Shown: positions 1-9,553, counted from the stretch's first letter. The stretch is 64,000 bases of DNA from Nocardiopsis sp. FIRDI 009 (GCF_003386285.1 NZ_QPNC01000004.1:1-64000), one strand, 5' to 3'. A program made the numbers and translations. The notes: generated from the sequence alone by a model not told the origin.

Positions 1-84
1 AGGGCGACGAAGAGGGAGGCGCCGCGGCCGAAGGCCGTCCGTTGAGGGTGGTGGAGGGCGACGGGCGGGCCCGGACGGACACCG

Positions 85-1293
85 CTAGTGGATCGTCCGT
101 CCGCCCTGCCACACGCGCAGGGTGTTCAGACCCATCGACCATGCGAACGCGCCCTCGTGGTCCGCGTCCCACTGCACCAGGTCGGCCAGGGAACCGGGGG
201 TGAGCACACCCCGGTCGACCAAGCCGAGCGCCCGCGCTCCGCCCGACGTGGCCGCGTTGAGCGCCTCCTGGACGGTCATCCCGAACATGGCGACCGCCAG
301 GGAGATGACCAGCGGCATCGACGTCGCCCCCGCCTGCCCCGGGTTGTGGTCGGTCCCCAGGCCCACCGGCACACCGTGGTCGAGGAGCGTGCGCACGGGC
401 GGGGTGCGGCGTTCGTGCAGCGACGTGGTGGGACAGGCGACCACCGGGGTGCGCGTGGCGGCCAGCGCGAGGATGTCCTCCTCGTCGGTCTCGTGCAGCA
501 GGTCCACCGAGGAGCAGCCCAGGTCGGCGGCCATCCGCACGGCGCCGTGCCGGGGGCGGGAGCAGGCGTGCAGGGTGGTGCGCAGCCCCACGGACTGGCC
601 CACGCTCAGCAGCATCCGCGCGTCGTCGGTGGTGAACTGCTGGTTGTCGCAGTACACGTCGACGCCGTCGGCTCCCGCCACGGCGGCGTCGCTCAGCCAG
701 GACGCGGCCGTGCTCACGTACTCTCTGGGGCGGCCGAAGAACTCGGGCGGGACCCCGTGCGCCGGGAAGAACGTGACGTGCAGGCGCGGCATCCCGGGTT
801 CCTCCTCCAAGGACCGCAGCAGGCGCACGTCGGCCAGTTCGCCGTCCCGGGTCAGGTGGTAGCCGGTCTTGGCCTCCACCGTGGTGGTACCGGTGATCAC
901 CCAGTGGCGGAGCCGTTCGCGCACCGCGTTGCACAGGGTCCAGGGGTCGGTTCCGCGCGTGATGGTCACCGTGGTGGACACCCCGCCGCCCGCGGCGAAG
1001 ATGTCCCCCTTGGAGGCGCCCTTGGCCCACATGTTGACCTCGGCGTACCGGTCGCCGGCGTACACCGGGTGGCAGTGCGCGTCGACCAGCCCCGGTGTGA
1101 TGAGGCCGCCGCCGATGTTCACGACGTCGTCGACGTCGGTGAGGTCGTCGAACACACCGGGGAGGCGCTGGGGCAGGTCGGCCGCGGGGCCGACCCAGGC
1201 GACCCGGTCGTCGTTGATCAGCAGGGCCGCCTTGGTCAGCAGCTCGTTCCCGGTCCACAGCCGACCGATGTTGGTGAGGAGTACCAGCGTCAT
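85..1293 (-). CDS. HutI-like metal-dependent amidohydrolase
   Basis: 402 residues, ATG start. The protein belongs to the amidohydrolase superfamily and looks most like imidazolonepropionase, the histidine-degradation enzyme. Visible motifs are the HxH metal-ligand strand (DAHCHP, about residue 72), a K-containing EAKTGYH segment (about 141), a later LHACS His, and the GLGTDHNPG segment carrying the metal-binding Asp (about 315), close to the STDxNPG of HutI. The HADE motif of HutI reads HACS here, so the exact substrate is uncertain. No other hut gene lies beside it. The gene is downstream of, and co-directional with, hflX but separated from it by a strong hairpin, so it is probably transcribed on its own. 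Confidence is high for the superfamily and moderate for imidazolonepropionase. Confidence 0.75.
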   Translation of the reverse strand: MTLVLLTNIGRLWTGNELLTKAALLINDDRVAWVGPAADLPQRLPGVFDDLTDVDDVVNIGGGLITPGLVDAHCHPVYAGDRYAEVNMWAKGASKGDIFAAGGGVSTTVTITRGTDPWTLCNAVRERLRHWVITGTTTVEAKTGYHLTRDGELADVRLLRSLEEEPGMPRLHVTFFPAHGVPPEFFGRPREYVSTAASWLSDAAVAGADGVDVYCDNQQFTTDDARMLLSVGQSVGLRTTLHACSRPRHGAVRMAADLGCSSVDLLHETDEEDILALAATRTPVVACPTTSLHERRTPPVRTLLDHGVPVGLGTDHNPGQAGATSMPLVISLAVAMFGMTVQEALNAATSGGARALGLVDRGVLTPGSLADLVQWDADHEGAFAWSMGLNTLRVWQGGRTIH

Positions 1294-1666
1294 GGGTTCG
1301 CGTCCGCCGGTCAGGTCCGCCGCTGGGGGCTGGCGACACGGTCGTGGGGTACACGGGCGGACATGGCGACCTCGTATCTGGAGCGAGCCGACTGAGCCGG
1401 GTGGGGCGGCCGCGGGGCCGCCGGGGCCGTGTCAGCGGTAGGGATCTCAACCGTCGGAGGGGACGGCGGCCGCTGACGGCCGGTGTGATCCAAAACCGTA
1501 GTCCATTCCCGGACCCCGTGTACACCTCCCTGGAGGACGAATGCGAGTGTTTCCCTGCAATACTCGCGAGTCGCGAGGGTGACACACGCCACCACGACAC
1601 ACGACGGCCGGGGCACCCGTGTGCCCCGGCCGTCTCACGCAGCCCGCGGATGCGGGCAGTCGTCCC
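1294..1666. other. Intergenic region between amidohydrolase and hflX
   Basis: No convincing gene. It holds the hflX terminator hairpin (1603-1634) and a perfect 10-bp palindrome, ACTCGCGAGT, at 1562-1571. The rest presumably carries the promoter of the leftward amidohydrolase gene; I could not pick a clear -35/-10 pair. Confidence 0.5.
1603..1634 (-). terminator. hflX terminator hairpin
   Basis: Perfect 14-bp inverted repeat (1603-1616 with 1621-1634) around a 4-nt loop, 33 bases beyond the hflX stop codon. There is no U-tract, as is usual for high-GC actinomycete terminators. Confidence 0.75.
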
Positions 1667-3199
1667 TCACGCCGTGCTGGGCGCGTACTCCCCCAGCTTG
1701 GCGGCGAGCAGTTCGGGAACGAACGCGTGCAGCCGCGTGCCCTCCCCGGTGTGCTCCTCGCTGAGGACACGGCCCTCCGCGTAGGCCTTGGCCACCAGGT
1801 CGCCGCGCGAGTAGGGCACCAGCGCGCGTACCTCGTGCGCCAGTTCGGGCAGCGCCTCGGCGAGCGCCGTGACGAGCCCGGCGACGCCCTCACCGGTGCG
1901 TGCCGACACCTCGACGACGTCGGGGTAGCGGGTCCGCAGCACCTTGAGCACGTCGGGGTCGGCGGCGTCGACCTTGTTGACCACGATGATCTCGGGGACG
2001 TCGGTCGCGTCGATCTCGGAGAAGACCTCGTGGACCGCCCTGATCTGCTCCTCGGGATCGGGGTGCGAACCGTCGACCACGTGCAGGATCAGGTCGGAGT
2101 CGCCGACCTCCTCCAGCGTGGACCGGAACGCCTCCACCAGCTGGTGCGGCAGGTGCCGGACGAAGCCGACGGTGTCGCTCAGGGTGAAGCCGCGGCCGTC
2201 GGGCGTGCGCGCCTGGCGGACGGTCGGGTCCAGGGTGGCGAACAGGGCGTTCTCCACCAGCACCCCGGCGCCGGTCAGCCGGTTGAGCAGGCTCGACTTG
2301 CCCGCGTTGGTGTATCCGGCGATCGCCACCGACGGGACCTCACGGGTGCGACGCACGTCGCGCTTGACCTCGCGGGCGGTGCGCATGTGGGCGAGCTGCC
2401 TGCGCAGCTTGGCCATCCTGTCGTTGATGCGCCGTCGGTCGGTCTCGATCTTGGTCTCACCGGGTCCGCGCAGACCCACACCGCCGCCGGAGCCGCCGCC
2501 GGAGCCGCCCGCCTGACGGGACAGCGAGTCACCCCAACCGCGCAGTCGCGGCAGGAGGTAGTTGAGCTGGGCGAGTTCGACCTGCGCCTTGCCCTCGCTG
2601 CTGCGCGCGTGCTGGGCGAAGATGTCCAGGATGAGGGCGGTGCGGTCGATGACCTTGACCTTGACGACGTCCTCCAGCTGACGCAGCTGGCCGGGGGTGA
2701 GTTCTCCGTCGCAGATGACGGTGTCGGCCCCGGTGGCCTCGACGATGTCGCGCAGTTCGGCGGCCTTGCCCTTGCCGATGTAGGTGGCCGGGTCCGGCTT
2801 GGGGCGGCGCTGGGTGAGCCCCTCCAGGACGAGTGCCCCGGCGGTCTCGGCCAGGGCCGCGAGTTCGGTGAGCGAGTTGTCCGCGTCGGTCTGGGTGCCG
2901 TTGGTCCACACTCCGATGAGGACGACGCGTTCCAGGCGCAGGGTCCGGTACTCGACCTCGGTGACGTCGGTGAGCTCGGTGGACAGACCCTGGACGCGGC
3001 GCAGCGCGTGACGCTCGGCGAGTTCCATCTCGCCCCGGTCGGGCGTGTCCCCCGGGGCGGTGCCGCGATCACCGCCGACCGTGTCCCGTGAGACGGTCGG
3101 ACCGTCCTCGGCCCCGGCGGTGATCGGCTCGCGGAGCGGCTCCTCGACGGGGGTGGTGTACCCGGCCGACGCGCCTCCGCGGTTGTCAGAAGTATTCAT
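1667..3199 (-). CDS. hflX: GTPase HflX
   Basis: 510 residues. HflX is a ribosome-associated GTPase that splits or rescues stalled 70S ribosomes. The N-terminal HflX domain contains the conserved GPGETKIETDRR segment with the family's Gly-rich linker just before it. The G domain follows from about residue 285, with P-loop GYTNAGKSS (about 295), DTVGF as G3 and NKVD as G4. The first about 60 residues are acidic, low-complexity and probably disordered. A GGAGGG sequence lies just 2 nt before the ATG, a short spacing. It is divergent from aceB across a 337-bp intergenic region. HflX is a conserved neighbour of dapF and miaA in actinobacteria; here four genes lie between hflX and dapF. Confidence 0.95.
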   Translation of the reverse strand: MNTSDNRGGASAGYTTPVEEPLREPITAGAEDGPTVSRDTVGGDRGTAPGDTPDRGEMELAERHALRRVQGLSTELTDVTEVEYRTLRLERVVLIGVWTNGTQTDADNSLTELAALAETAGALVLEGLTQRRPKPDPATYIGKGKAAELRDIVEATGADTVICDGELTPGQLRQLEDVVKVKVIDRTALILDIFAQHARSSEGKAQVELAQLNYLLPRLRGWGDSLSRQAGGSGGGSGGGVGLRGPGETKIETDRRRINDRMAKLRRQLAHMRTAREVKRDVRRTREVPSVAIAGYTNAGKSSLLNRLTGAGVLVENALFATLDPTVRQARTPDGRGFTLSDTVGFVRHLPHQLVEAFRSTLEEVGDSDLILHVVDGSHPDPEEQIRAVHEVFSEIDATDVPEIIVVNKVDAADPDVLKVLRTRYPDVVEVSARTGEGVAGLVTALAEALPELAHEVRALVPYSRGDLVAKAYAEGRVLSEEHTGEGTRLHAFVPELLAAKLGEYAPSTA

Positions 3200-3536
3200 A
3201 TCCCTCCAGGTGGGTCAACGTCCTGGCCCCCGCGGATCTTCCCGGTGACGGGGCGTCGGCGGCCGTGACTCGATGGTCGCACCTCGGCCGCCCCCAGGCA
3301 CGCGATTATCGCAGGTGGCCCGGAACGACGGTGGGGGCGAGGGAGTGAGATGAAGCCAACACATCGGATGCGATACTGAAGAACCGCCGAAGTTACGGTG
3401 AGAAGTTTCCGAAACCTTCACATAGGCGAAAGTTCGCCTGACCTGCGACGCGCGCCACGCGTTGACCGCTCGACATCAAGATAGTAGCTTCTTTTCCACA
3501 TACCAGAAGCTTGTTTCGTATTGCGGAAGGTTATCC
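3200..3536. promoter_or_regulatory. Divergent promoter region hflX/aceB
   Basis: Control region between hflX and malate synthase, AT-richer towards aceB. It contains the 16-bp palindrome at 3424-3439 and a small inverted repeat GTTTC-C-GAAAC near 3407-3417. I see no small gene here. Confidence 0.5.
3424..3439. promoter_or_regulatory. Candidate operator palindrome upstream of aceB
   Basis: AGGCGAA-AG-TTCGCCT, two 7-bp arms around a 2-bp centre, about 98 bp before the aceB start. Size and symmetry fit a dimeric repressor site. The binding protein is unknown. Confidence 0.35.
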
Positions 3537-5141
3537 ATGGGCGCCACGCACGGGGTCGAGATCACGGGCCCCCTCAACGACCGTTTCGACCAGATCCTCA
3601 CCGACGAGGCCCTCGCCCTCGTCGCCGAGCTGCACCGGACCTTCGAGGGGCGCCGCCAGGAGCTCCTCGCCGCCCGCAAGACGCGCCAGGAGCAGATCTC
3701 GGCCGGTGCCGACCTCGACTTCCTCCCCGAGACCAGGCACATCCGTGAGGACGACAGCTGGAAGGTCGCCGACCCCGCTCCCGGCATCACGGACCGCCGG
3801 GTCGAGATCACCGGCCCCACCGACCGCAAGATGACCATCAACGCGCTCAACTCCGGCGCGAAGGTCTGGCTGGCCGACTTCGAGGACGCCAACACCCCGC
3901 TGTGGGAGAACATGATCGGCGGGCAGCTCAACCTGCGCGACGCCCTCGACCGCCAGATCGACTTCACCTCCCCGCAGGGCAAGACCTACGCCCTCAAGGA
4001 GGACTCCGAGCTCGCGACGATCGTGGTCCGCCCGCGCGGCTGGCACCTGGACGAGAAGCACATCCTCGTCGACGGCCAGCGCACCAGCGGCGGCATCGTC
4101 GACTTCGCCCTCTACTTCTTCCACTGCGCCCAGCGCCAGCTGGACAAGGGCAAGGGCCCGTACTTCTACCTGCCGAAGATGCAGAGCCACCTCGAGGCCC
4201 GCCTCTGGAACGACATCTTCGTCCTCGCCCAGGAGCGCCTCGGCATCCCCCGCGGCACCATCCGCGCCACCTGCCTCATCGAGACCATCCCCGCCGCGTT
4301 CGAGATGGAGGAGATCCTCTACGAGCTGCGCGAGCACTCCGCGGGTCTCAACGCCGGCCGCTGGGACTACCTCTTCAGCATCATCAAGACGCACCGCACC
4401 CGCGGTCGCCGCTTCCTGCTGCCCGAGCGCAACGCCGTCACCATGACCGCCCCGTTCATGCGCGCCTACACCGAGCTGCTGGTCAAGACCTGCCACAAGC
4501 GCGGCGCGCACGCCATCGGCGGCATGGCGGCCTTCATCCCGTCCCGCAAGGACGCCGAGGTCAACAAGGTCGCCTTCGCCAAGGTGCGCGACGACAAGTC
4601 CCGCGAGTCCGGCGACGGCTTCGACGGCTCCTGGGTCGCCCACCCCGACCTGGTCCCCGTCGCCAGGGAGATCTTCGACGGCGTCCTGGGCGAGCGCCCC
4701 AACCAGATCGACAAGCAGCGCCCCGAGGTCGAGGTCTCGGCCGCCGACCTGCTGGCGGTGGACAAGACCGAGGGCGGCGTCACCCTCGCCGGTCTGCGCA
4801 ACAACATCAACGTCGCGCTCCAGTACCTGGCGACGTGGATGGGCGGCAACGGCGCGGTGGCGATCCACAACCTCATGGAGGACGCCGCGACCGCCGAGAT
4901 CTCCCGCTCCCAGATCTGGCAGTGGCTGCACAACGACGTCACCCTCGACGACGGCCCCAAGGTCACCGCCGAGCTCGTCAAGCAGATCATCGACGAGGAG
5001 CTCGCCACGATCCGCGGCGCCCTCGGCGACGCCTTCGACGAGGCCCTCTACCAGCAGGCCAGTGAGCTGTTCGCGGAGGTCGCCCTCGCCGACGACTACG
5101 TCGACTTCCTCACCCTGCCCGCCTACGAGCGCATGCCGTAG
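3537..5141 (+). CDS. aceB: Malate synthase (class A)
   Basis: 534 residues. Condenses glyoxylate with acetyl-CoA to malate in the glyoxylate shunt. The start at 3537 is chosen because GGAAGG lies 6 nt upstream and the sequence then aligns with class A enzymes; an in-frame extension to 3462 looks non-coding. Family segments include LADFEDANTP (about residue 101), RPRGWHLDEKH, LPKMQSHLEARLW and ETIPAAFEMEEI. The length matches malate synthase A rather than the longer G form. The gene lies 110 bp upstream of glcD, whose product class makes glyoxylate from glycolate, so together they could feed two-carbon acids into central metabolism. Isocitrate lyase is not in the window. Confidence 0.95.
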   Translation: MGATHGVEITGPLNDRFDQILTDEALALVAELHRTFEGRRQELLAARKTRQEQISAGADLDFLPETRHIREDDSWKVADPAPGITDRRVEITGPTDRKMTINALNSGAKVWLADFEDANTPLWENMIGGQLNLRDALDRQIDFTSPQGKTYALKEDSELATIVVRPRGWHLDEKHILVDGQRTSGGIVDFALYFFHCAQRQLDKGKGPYFYLPKMQSHLEARLWNDIFVLAQERLGIPRGTIRATCLIETIPAAFEMEEILYELREHSAGLNAGRWDYLFSIIKTHRTRGRRFLLPERNAVTMTAPFMRAYTELLVKTCHKRGAHAIGGMAAFIPSRKDAEVNKVAFAKVRDDKSRESGDGFDGSWVAHPDLVPVAREIFDGVLGERPNQIDKQRPEVEVSAADLLAVDKTEGGVTLAGLRNNINVALQYLATWMGGNGAVAIHNLMEDAATAEISRSQIWQWLHNDVTLDDGPKVTAELVKQIIDEELATIRGALGDAFDEALYQQASELFAEVALADDYVDFLTLPAYERMP

Positions 5142-5158
5142 CCGGCCTCGCGGCCGGC
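5141..5158 (+). terminator. Possible terminator after aceB
   Basis: GCCGGCC / GGCCGGC 7-bp stem with a TCGC loop, beginning at the last base of the aceB stop codon. A short stem, so only a weak candidate. Confidence 0.4.
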
Positions 5159-5251
5159 CCTTCGGCCGAGGACACCCGCACGGCGCCCCTTGCCCCGGCG
5201 AGGGGCGCCGTCGTACGTTGCGATCAACACGCCGCGACGACGGGGGCGCCC

Positions 5252-6715
5252 ATGTCCGAGTCCCTGACCTCCCTCATCCCACGGCTCCGCGACATCTGCG
5301 GTCCCGACGGGGTGCTCACCGACCCCGAGGACCGCCGACACTACGACCACGACGGCCTCACCCACCGGCGGTCGCTGCCCGGGGTCGTCGTCCTGCCGAC
5401 CACCACCGACCAGGTCGCCGCCGTCGTCCGCCTGTGCGCCGAGACCGGCGTCCCGTTCGTCCCGCGCGGCGCCGGGACCGGTCTGAGCGGCGGCGCCCTC
5501 CCCCACCGCGAGGGCGTCCTGCTCACCACCGCGCGGATGCGCCGCGTCGTGGAGGTCGACATCGCCAACGAGTGCGCCGTCGTCGAACCCGGCGTCCCCA
5601 ACCTCGACATCACCACCCTGGCCGCGCCGCACGGCTACTACTACGCCCCCGACCCCTCCAGCCAGGCGGTGTGCTCGGTCGGCGGCAACGTCGCCGAGAA
5701 CTCCGGGGGCGCGCACTGCCTCAAGTACGGGTTCACCGCCACCCACGTGCGCGGCCTGGAACTGGTCACCCCCGCGGGTGAGGTGGTGCGCCTGGGCGGC
5801 AAGGCGCCCGACGCGCCCGGCTACGACCTGGTCCGCGCGATCGTCGGCTCCGAGGGCACCCTGGGCATCGTCACCGAGGTCACCGTCGGGCTGACCCGGC
5901 TGCCCGAACGGACCGTGACCCTGTTGGCCGCCTTCGACTCCCTGGACGCCGGCGGAGCGGCGGTCAGCGCGATCGTCTCCTCCGGTGTGCTCCCCTCGGC
6001 CATCGAGATGATGGACGCCCTGTCCATCGAGGCGGTCAAGGCCGTCGTCGACTGCGACTACCCCGCCGACGCCACCGCCGTGCTCATCGTCGAACTCGAC
6101 GGCCCCGCGGCCGACGTGGCGGCCCACCTGGCCCAGGTGGCGGACCTGTGCACGGCCCACGGAGCGCGGTGGACCCGCACCGCCGGCGACGAGGAGGAAC
6201 GGGCCCGGATCTGGGCCGGGCGCAAGGCGGCCTTCGACGCCGTGGGCGAGATGAGCCCCGCCTACATCGTGCAGGACGGGGTGGTCCCCCGTACCGCCCT
6301 GCCCGACGTCCTGCGCCGCATCGCCGCGCTGTCCGCCGAGACCGGTATCCGCGTGGCCAACGTCTTCCACGCCGGTGACGGCAACCTGCACCCCCTGGTG
6401 ATGTTCGACGACGCCGACCCCGACGGGTACCGCCGCGCCGAGGAGGTCTCCGCCGCCATCCTGGAGATCTGCGTGGCCCACGGCGGGTCGATCACCGGCG
6501 AACACGGCGTGGGCACGGACAAGGCGTGCTCGATGCCGCGCATGTACTCCCCCGAGGACCTCGACACCTTCGACCGCTTCCGGCGGGCCTTCGACCCGCG
6601 GGGGATCGCCAACCCGGACAAGCTCCTGCCCACCCCGCGCCTGTGCGGGGAGCGGCCGGGGGTGCGCAGGGGCGTGCACCCGCTGGTGGAGTCGGGCCGG
6701 GCGACACAGTTCTGA
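5252..6715 (+). CDS. glcD: FAD-linked glycolate/lactate oxidase subunit GlcD
   Basis: 487 residues. Cytoplasmic FAD-linked 2-hydroxyacid dehydrogenase of the VAO/PCMH fold. The FAD pyrophosphate loop is PRGAGTGLSGGA (about residue 71), followed by the GGNVAENSGG segment (about 148) and IVGSEGTLGI. The C-terminal FAD-oxidase domain has the HAGDGNLHP and TGEHGVGTDK motifs. The run GGGGG lies upstream of ATG 5252. The next gene, glcE-like, starts 14 bp after the stop, so the two are co-transcribed. In E. coli these two subunits work with an iron-sulfur subunit, GlcF, which is absent here. Confidence 0.88.
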   Translation: MSESLTSLIPRLRDICGPDGVLTDPEDRRHYDHDGLTHRRSLPGVVVLPTTTDQVAAVVRLCAETGVPFVPRGAGTGLSGGALPHREGVLLTTARMRRVVEVDIANECAVVEPGVPNLDITTLAAPHGYYYAPDPSSQAVCSVGGNVAENSGGAHCLKYGFTATHVRGLELVTPAGEVVRLGGKAPDAPGYDLVRAIVGSEGTLGIVTEVTVGLTRLPERTVTLLAAFDSLDAGGAAVSAIVSSGVLPSAIEMMDALSIEAVKAVVDCDYPADATAVLIVELDGPAADVAAHLAQVADLCTAHGARWTRTAGDEEERARIWAGRKAAFDAVGEMSPAYIVQDGVVPRTALPDVLRRIAALSAETGIRVANVFHAGDGNLHPLVMFDDADPDGYRRAEEVSAAILEICVAHGGSITGEHGVGTDKACSMPRMYSPEDLDTFDRFRRAFDPRGIANPDKLLPTPRLCGERPGVRRGVHPLVESGRATQF

Positions 6716-6729
6716 ACCGGAGGAGCCAC

Positions 6730-7989
6730 GTGCGGCCAGCCCGACCGACCCCCGACACCGCCGAACCGTCCCCGCTCGCGGACCTGACCGCGACCGGGGC
6801 CGAACCCCGGCCGGGCACCGCCGACGACGCGGTCGGCGGACTGGTGCCCTCCCTGGTCGCGCGTCCCCCGGACGAGTCCGCCGCGGCCCGGGTCCTCGCC
6901 GCCGCGGCCCGCCACGGCCTGAGCGTGGTCTTCCGGGGCGGCGGCACCGCCCTGGACTGGGGCGGACCGCCTCGCTCGGCGGACCTGCTCGTGGACACCA
7001 CCGCCCTGACCGGGATCGAGCACACCGCCGACGACCTGGTGGTGACCGTCGGCGCCGGAACCCCCGTGTCGGAGCTGGCGGAGGTGCTGGCGGCGGCCGG
7101 GCAGCGGCTATCGGCCGACCCCGTGCGCGTGGGCGGCACGGTGGGCGGGACGGTCGCCACGGGCGTGTGCGGCCCGCGCCGCCTGCTGTACGGAGCGCTG
7201 CGGGACCTGGTGATCGGGATGACCTCGGTGCGCGCCGACGGCGTGGTCACGCGCACCGGGGGCCGGGTCGTGAAGAACGTGGCCGGGTACGACCTGGCCA
7301 AGCTGCACACGGGCGCCCTGGGCACGCTGGGCCTGATCACGTCGGTGACCTTCCGTCTGCACCCGGCGCCGCCCGCCCTGCGGGTGGTCTCGGCCGCCGT
7401 CCCCTCCCGGTCCCACGGGGAGCGGATGGCGGCGGCGCTGCGGGCGCGGGCGGTGGTTCCCTCGGCCGTGGCCCTGGAGTGGCCCTCGACGGGCCCCTCG
7501 ACCCTGCACGTGGTCCTGGAGGGGATGGCCGAGGGGATGGCCGCGCGGACCGCCGAGGTACGCGAGGCGCTGGGCGGGGACGCGGCGGTCACGGAACGGC
7601 TCCCGGAGGGGTGGGGGCTGGTCCCCGGGCGGGGGACGCTCGCCCTCGTGTCGTGTCCCCCCGCCGAGGCGGTCGCGGCCGCGGCGCGGATCGCCGAACT
7701 GGCCGACGCCGCGGGGACGGCGGTGCTCGTGCGGGGCTCTGTGCCCAGCGGGGCGCTGCACGCCGCGTTCCCCCAGGGGACCGGCGCCTCGGCGGTCGCG
7801 GAGGTCGCCGAGGGCGTGCGGTCCCGGCCGGGCTGGTCGCTGACGCTCCCGCGCGCCGAACCCCACGTGCACGAGGCCGGTGTCGACCTGTGGGGCCCGG
7901 TCCCGGGGCTGGAGCTGATGCGGTCGGTCAAGGACGCCCTGGACCCCGACCGGCGGCTGGTGCCGGGACGGTTCGTCGGAGGGATCTGA
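6730..7989 (+). CDS. glcE: FAD-binding subunit GlcE-like
   Basis: 419 residues from a GTG at 6730, preceded by GGAGGAG. The open frame extends upstream inside glcD, but that part is compositionally antisense-like and was excluded. It has the FAD-binding-4 fold: FRGGGTALDWGG pyrophosphate loop (about residue 70), VGGTVGGTVATG, KNVAGYDLAKL and GALGTLGLIT, typical of GlcE, which is a shorter paralogue of GlcD. It would form the second flavin subunit of glycolate oxidase. A GlcF gene should follow but does not; the next gene is a GNAT protein on the other strand. Family assignment is good; the electron acceptor is unknown. Confidence 0.8.
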   Translation: MRPARPTPDTAEPSPLADLTATGAEPRPGTADDAVGGLVPSLVARPPDESAAARVLAAAARHGLSVVFRGGGTALDWGGPPRSADLLVDTTALTGIEHTADDLVVTVGAGTPVSELAEVLAAAGQRLSADPVRVGGTVGGTVATGVCGPRRLLYGALRDLVIGMTSVRADGVVTRTGGRVVKNVAGYDLAKLHTGALGTLGLITSVTFRLHPAPPALRVVSAAVPSRSHGERMAAALRARAVVPSAVALEWPSTGPSTLHVVLEGMAEGMAARTAEVREALGGDAAVTERLPEGWGLVPGRGTLALVSCPPAEAVAAAARIAELADAAGTAVLVRGSVPSGALHAAFPQGTGASAVAEVAEGVRSRPGWSLTLPRAEPHVHEAGVDLWGPVPGLELMRSVKDALDPDRRLVPGRFVGGI

Positions 7990-8004
7990 GCGGGGGGGGA
8001 ACGC

Positions 8005-8604
8005 TCAGCGGGGGTCCCGGCGCATGCACCACGTGCGGGGTCCGCCGTCGGGGAGCTCCGCCTCGGCGGTGACCGTGAAGCCGAGACGCTCGTAGAACCG
8101 CACGTTCCGCTCGCTGGAGGTCTCCAGGAACGCCGGATACCCGGCTCGTGCCGCCGCCTCGATCCCGGGGGCCAGCACCGCGCCCCCGAGTCCCCGCCCC
8201 TGGGCCTGGGGGGCGACCCCCACGGTGTTGAGGAACCACACCGGTTCGCTCGGCCGGTGGGGTTCGAGGGCGGCCTCCGCGGACTCGAAGGCGGGGGCCC
8301 GGTCACCGGTGAGCTCGCCGAGCCGCGCGCCGATCTCCGCGAAGGCGGGCGAGGGGTCCTGTTCGGGTGTGGCCCAGACCGCGACCGCGCGGCCCCCGTC
8401 GGCGACCCACACCCGGCCGTGCACCATCCCGACGCGGGTCAGGCAGAGCTCCTGGAACCGCCGGATCCGCTCGCCGTGGTCGTCCGCGGCGATCACGTGC
8501 CGGGTGAACGGATAGTCGGCGAAGGCCCTGGTGAGGGTCTCGACGGCGGTGGGGACGTCGGTGTCGGTGATGGGGCGGACGTCGGGAGTCTGGTCGTCGC
8601 TCAT
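8005..8604 (-). CDS. GNAT-family N-acetyltransferase
   Basis: 199 residues if started at ATG 8604; an in-frame GTG at 8667 would add 21 residues. Neither start has a good ribosome-binding site, and the ATG was preferred because the acetyltransferase fold begins immediately after it. The acetyl-CoA pyrophosphate loop is GVAPQAQGRGLGG (about residue 130), followed by the FLETS and NVRFYERLGF motifs of the C-terminal GNAT strands. The acceptor substrate cannot be inferred. It is convergent with glcE and sits upstream of neither cluster nor core operon, so it looks like an accessory gene. Confidence 0.8.
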   Translation of the reverse strand: MSDDQTPDVRPITDTDVPTAVETLTRAFADYPFTRHVIAADDHGERIRRFQELCLTRVGMVHGRVWVADGGRAVAVWATPEQDPSPAFAEIGARLGELTGDRAPAFESAEAALEPHRPSEPVWFLNTVGVAPQAQGRGLGGAVLAPGIEAAARAGYPAFLETSSERNVRFYERLGFTVTAEAELPDGGPRTWCMRRDPR

Positions 8605-8713
8605 GCCGGTGAAACGGCCGCCCCGGAACCCCGGTTCCCCGGAACCCCCGGACGGGACACGGGTCACACCGGGGCGGCCGGCGCTCCGGGGCTGGGCGCC
8701 CTCCGCGCCCGGA

Positions 8714-9529
8714 TCAGAGCAGGGAGGTCTCCCCCTCGGCCACGATGACGGCGGGGCCGCTCAGCCGGGCGCCGTCGGCGTCGAGGAACACGGTGCACTC
8801 GCCACCGGGAACCCGCACGGTCCACGTGGCGCCCTCCCCCTCCGGGGTGGCGGCGGCCGCGGTGGCGACGATCCCCGTGCCGCACGAGCGGGTCTCCCCC
8901 GAGCCCCGCTCGTACACGCGCATCTCCAGTACGCCCGGCGCGACCTCGGCGTACACCTCCACGTTGGCACCGCGCGGGAACGCCTCGGCGTCCAGTTCCG
9001 GTGCCCGGGTGAGGTCGACCCCGGCGACCGGCCCCTCGACCTCGCAGGCCAGGTGCGGGTTGCCGACGGAGATCTGCGCTCCGTGCACGACCTGGCGGGC
9101 GAGCTTGGCCGAGGAGGCGCCCTGCCGCTCGATCCGGCCCATGTCCACGGTGACGCGGCCGTCGGACCCGACCCGCACCTCCTTGGCCCCGTCGCGGGTG
9201 CCCACCTCGAAGCGGTCGCGGTCGACGAGCCCGGTGTGCCGCAGGTAGCGCGCGAACACCCGTACCCCGTTGCCGCACATCTCGGCGACGGTGCCGTCGG
9301 AGTTGCGGTAGTCCATGAACCACTCGCACCGCTCGGCGGTGCGTGCCGCCGGGGCGAGGGCCTCACCGAGGGCACACGTGCGCACCACGCGCAGGACGCC
9401 GTCACCGCCGATCCCCGCCCGGCGGTCGCACAGCAGGCGGACAGTCTCCTCCGTGAGGTCGAGCTCCCCGTCCGGGTCGGGGAGGATCACGAAGTCGTTC
9501 TCTGTTCCGTGGCCCTTGGCGAATCGCAT
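8714..9529 (-). CDS. dapF: Diaminopimelate epimerase
   Basis: 271 residues. Converts LL- to meso-diaminopimelate for lysine and peptidoglycan synthesis. Both catalytic cysteines are present: Cys85 in EMCGNG and Cys216 in RSCGTG. The N-terminal KGHGTENDF matches the family. The ATG at 9529 was chosen; an alternative ATG at 9538 adds three residues. A TAGGAT box at 9538-9543 just upstream suggests a promoter very near the start. A 13-bp hairpin separates it from the enediyne genes upstream on the same strand. It is a core gene normally found near miaA and hflX, and here it marks the left border of the inserted cluster. Confidence 0.95.
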   Translation of the reverse strand: MRFAKGHGTENDFVILPDPDGELDLTEETVRLLCDRRAGIGGDGVLRVVRTCALGEALAPAARTAERCEWFMDYRNSDGTVAEMCGNGVRVFARYLRHTGLVDRDRFEVGTRDGAKEVRVGSDGRVTVDMGRIERQGASSAKLARQVVHGAQISVGNPHLACEVEGPVAGVDLTRAPELDAEAFPRGANVEVYAEVAPGVLEMRVYERGSGETRSCGTGIVATAAAATPEGEGATWTVRVPGGECTVFLDADGARLSGPAVIVAEGETSLL

Positions 9530-9553
9530 GCCGCCCATCCTAGGGCCCCGGGC

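Noticed and set aside
1..82. Possible start of another leftward gene at GTG 82
   Set aside because: The frame is open to the window edge, but there is no Shine-Dalgarno sequence and only 27 codons are visible.
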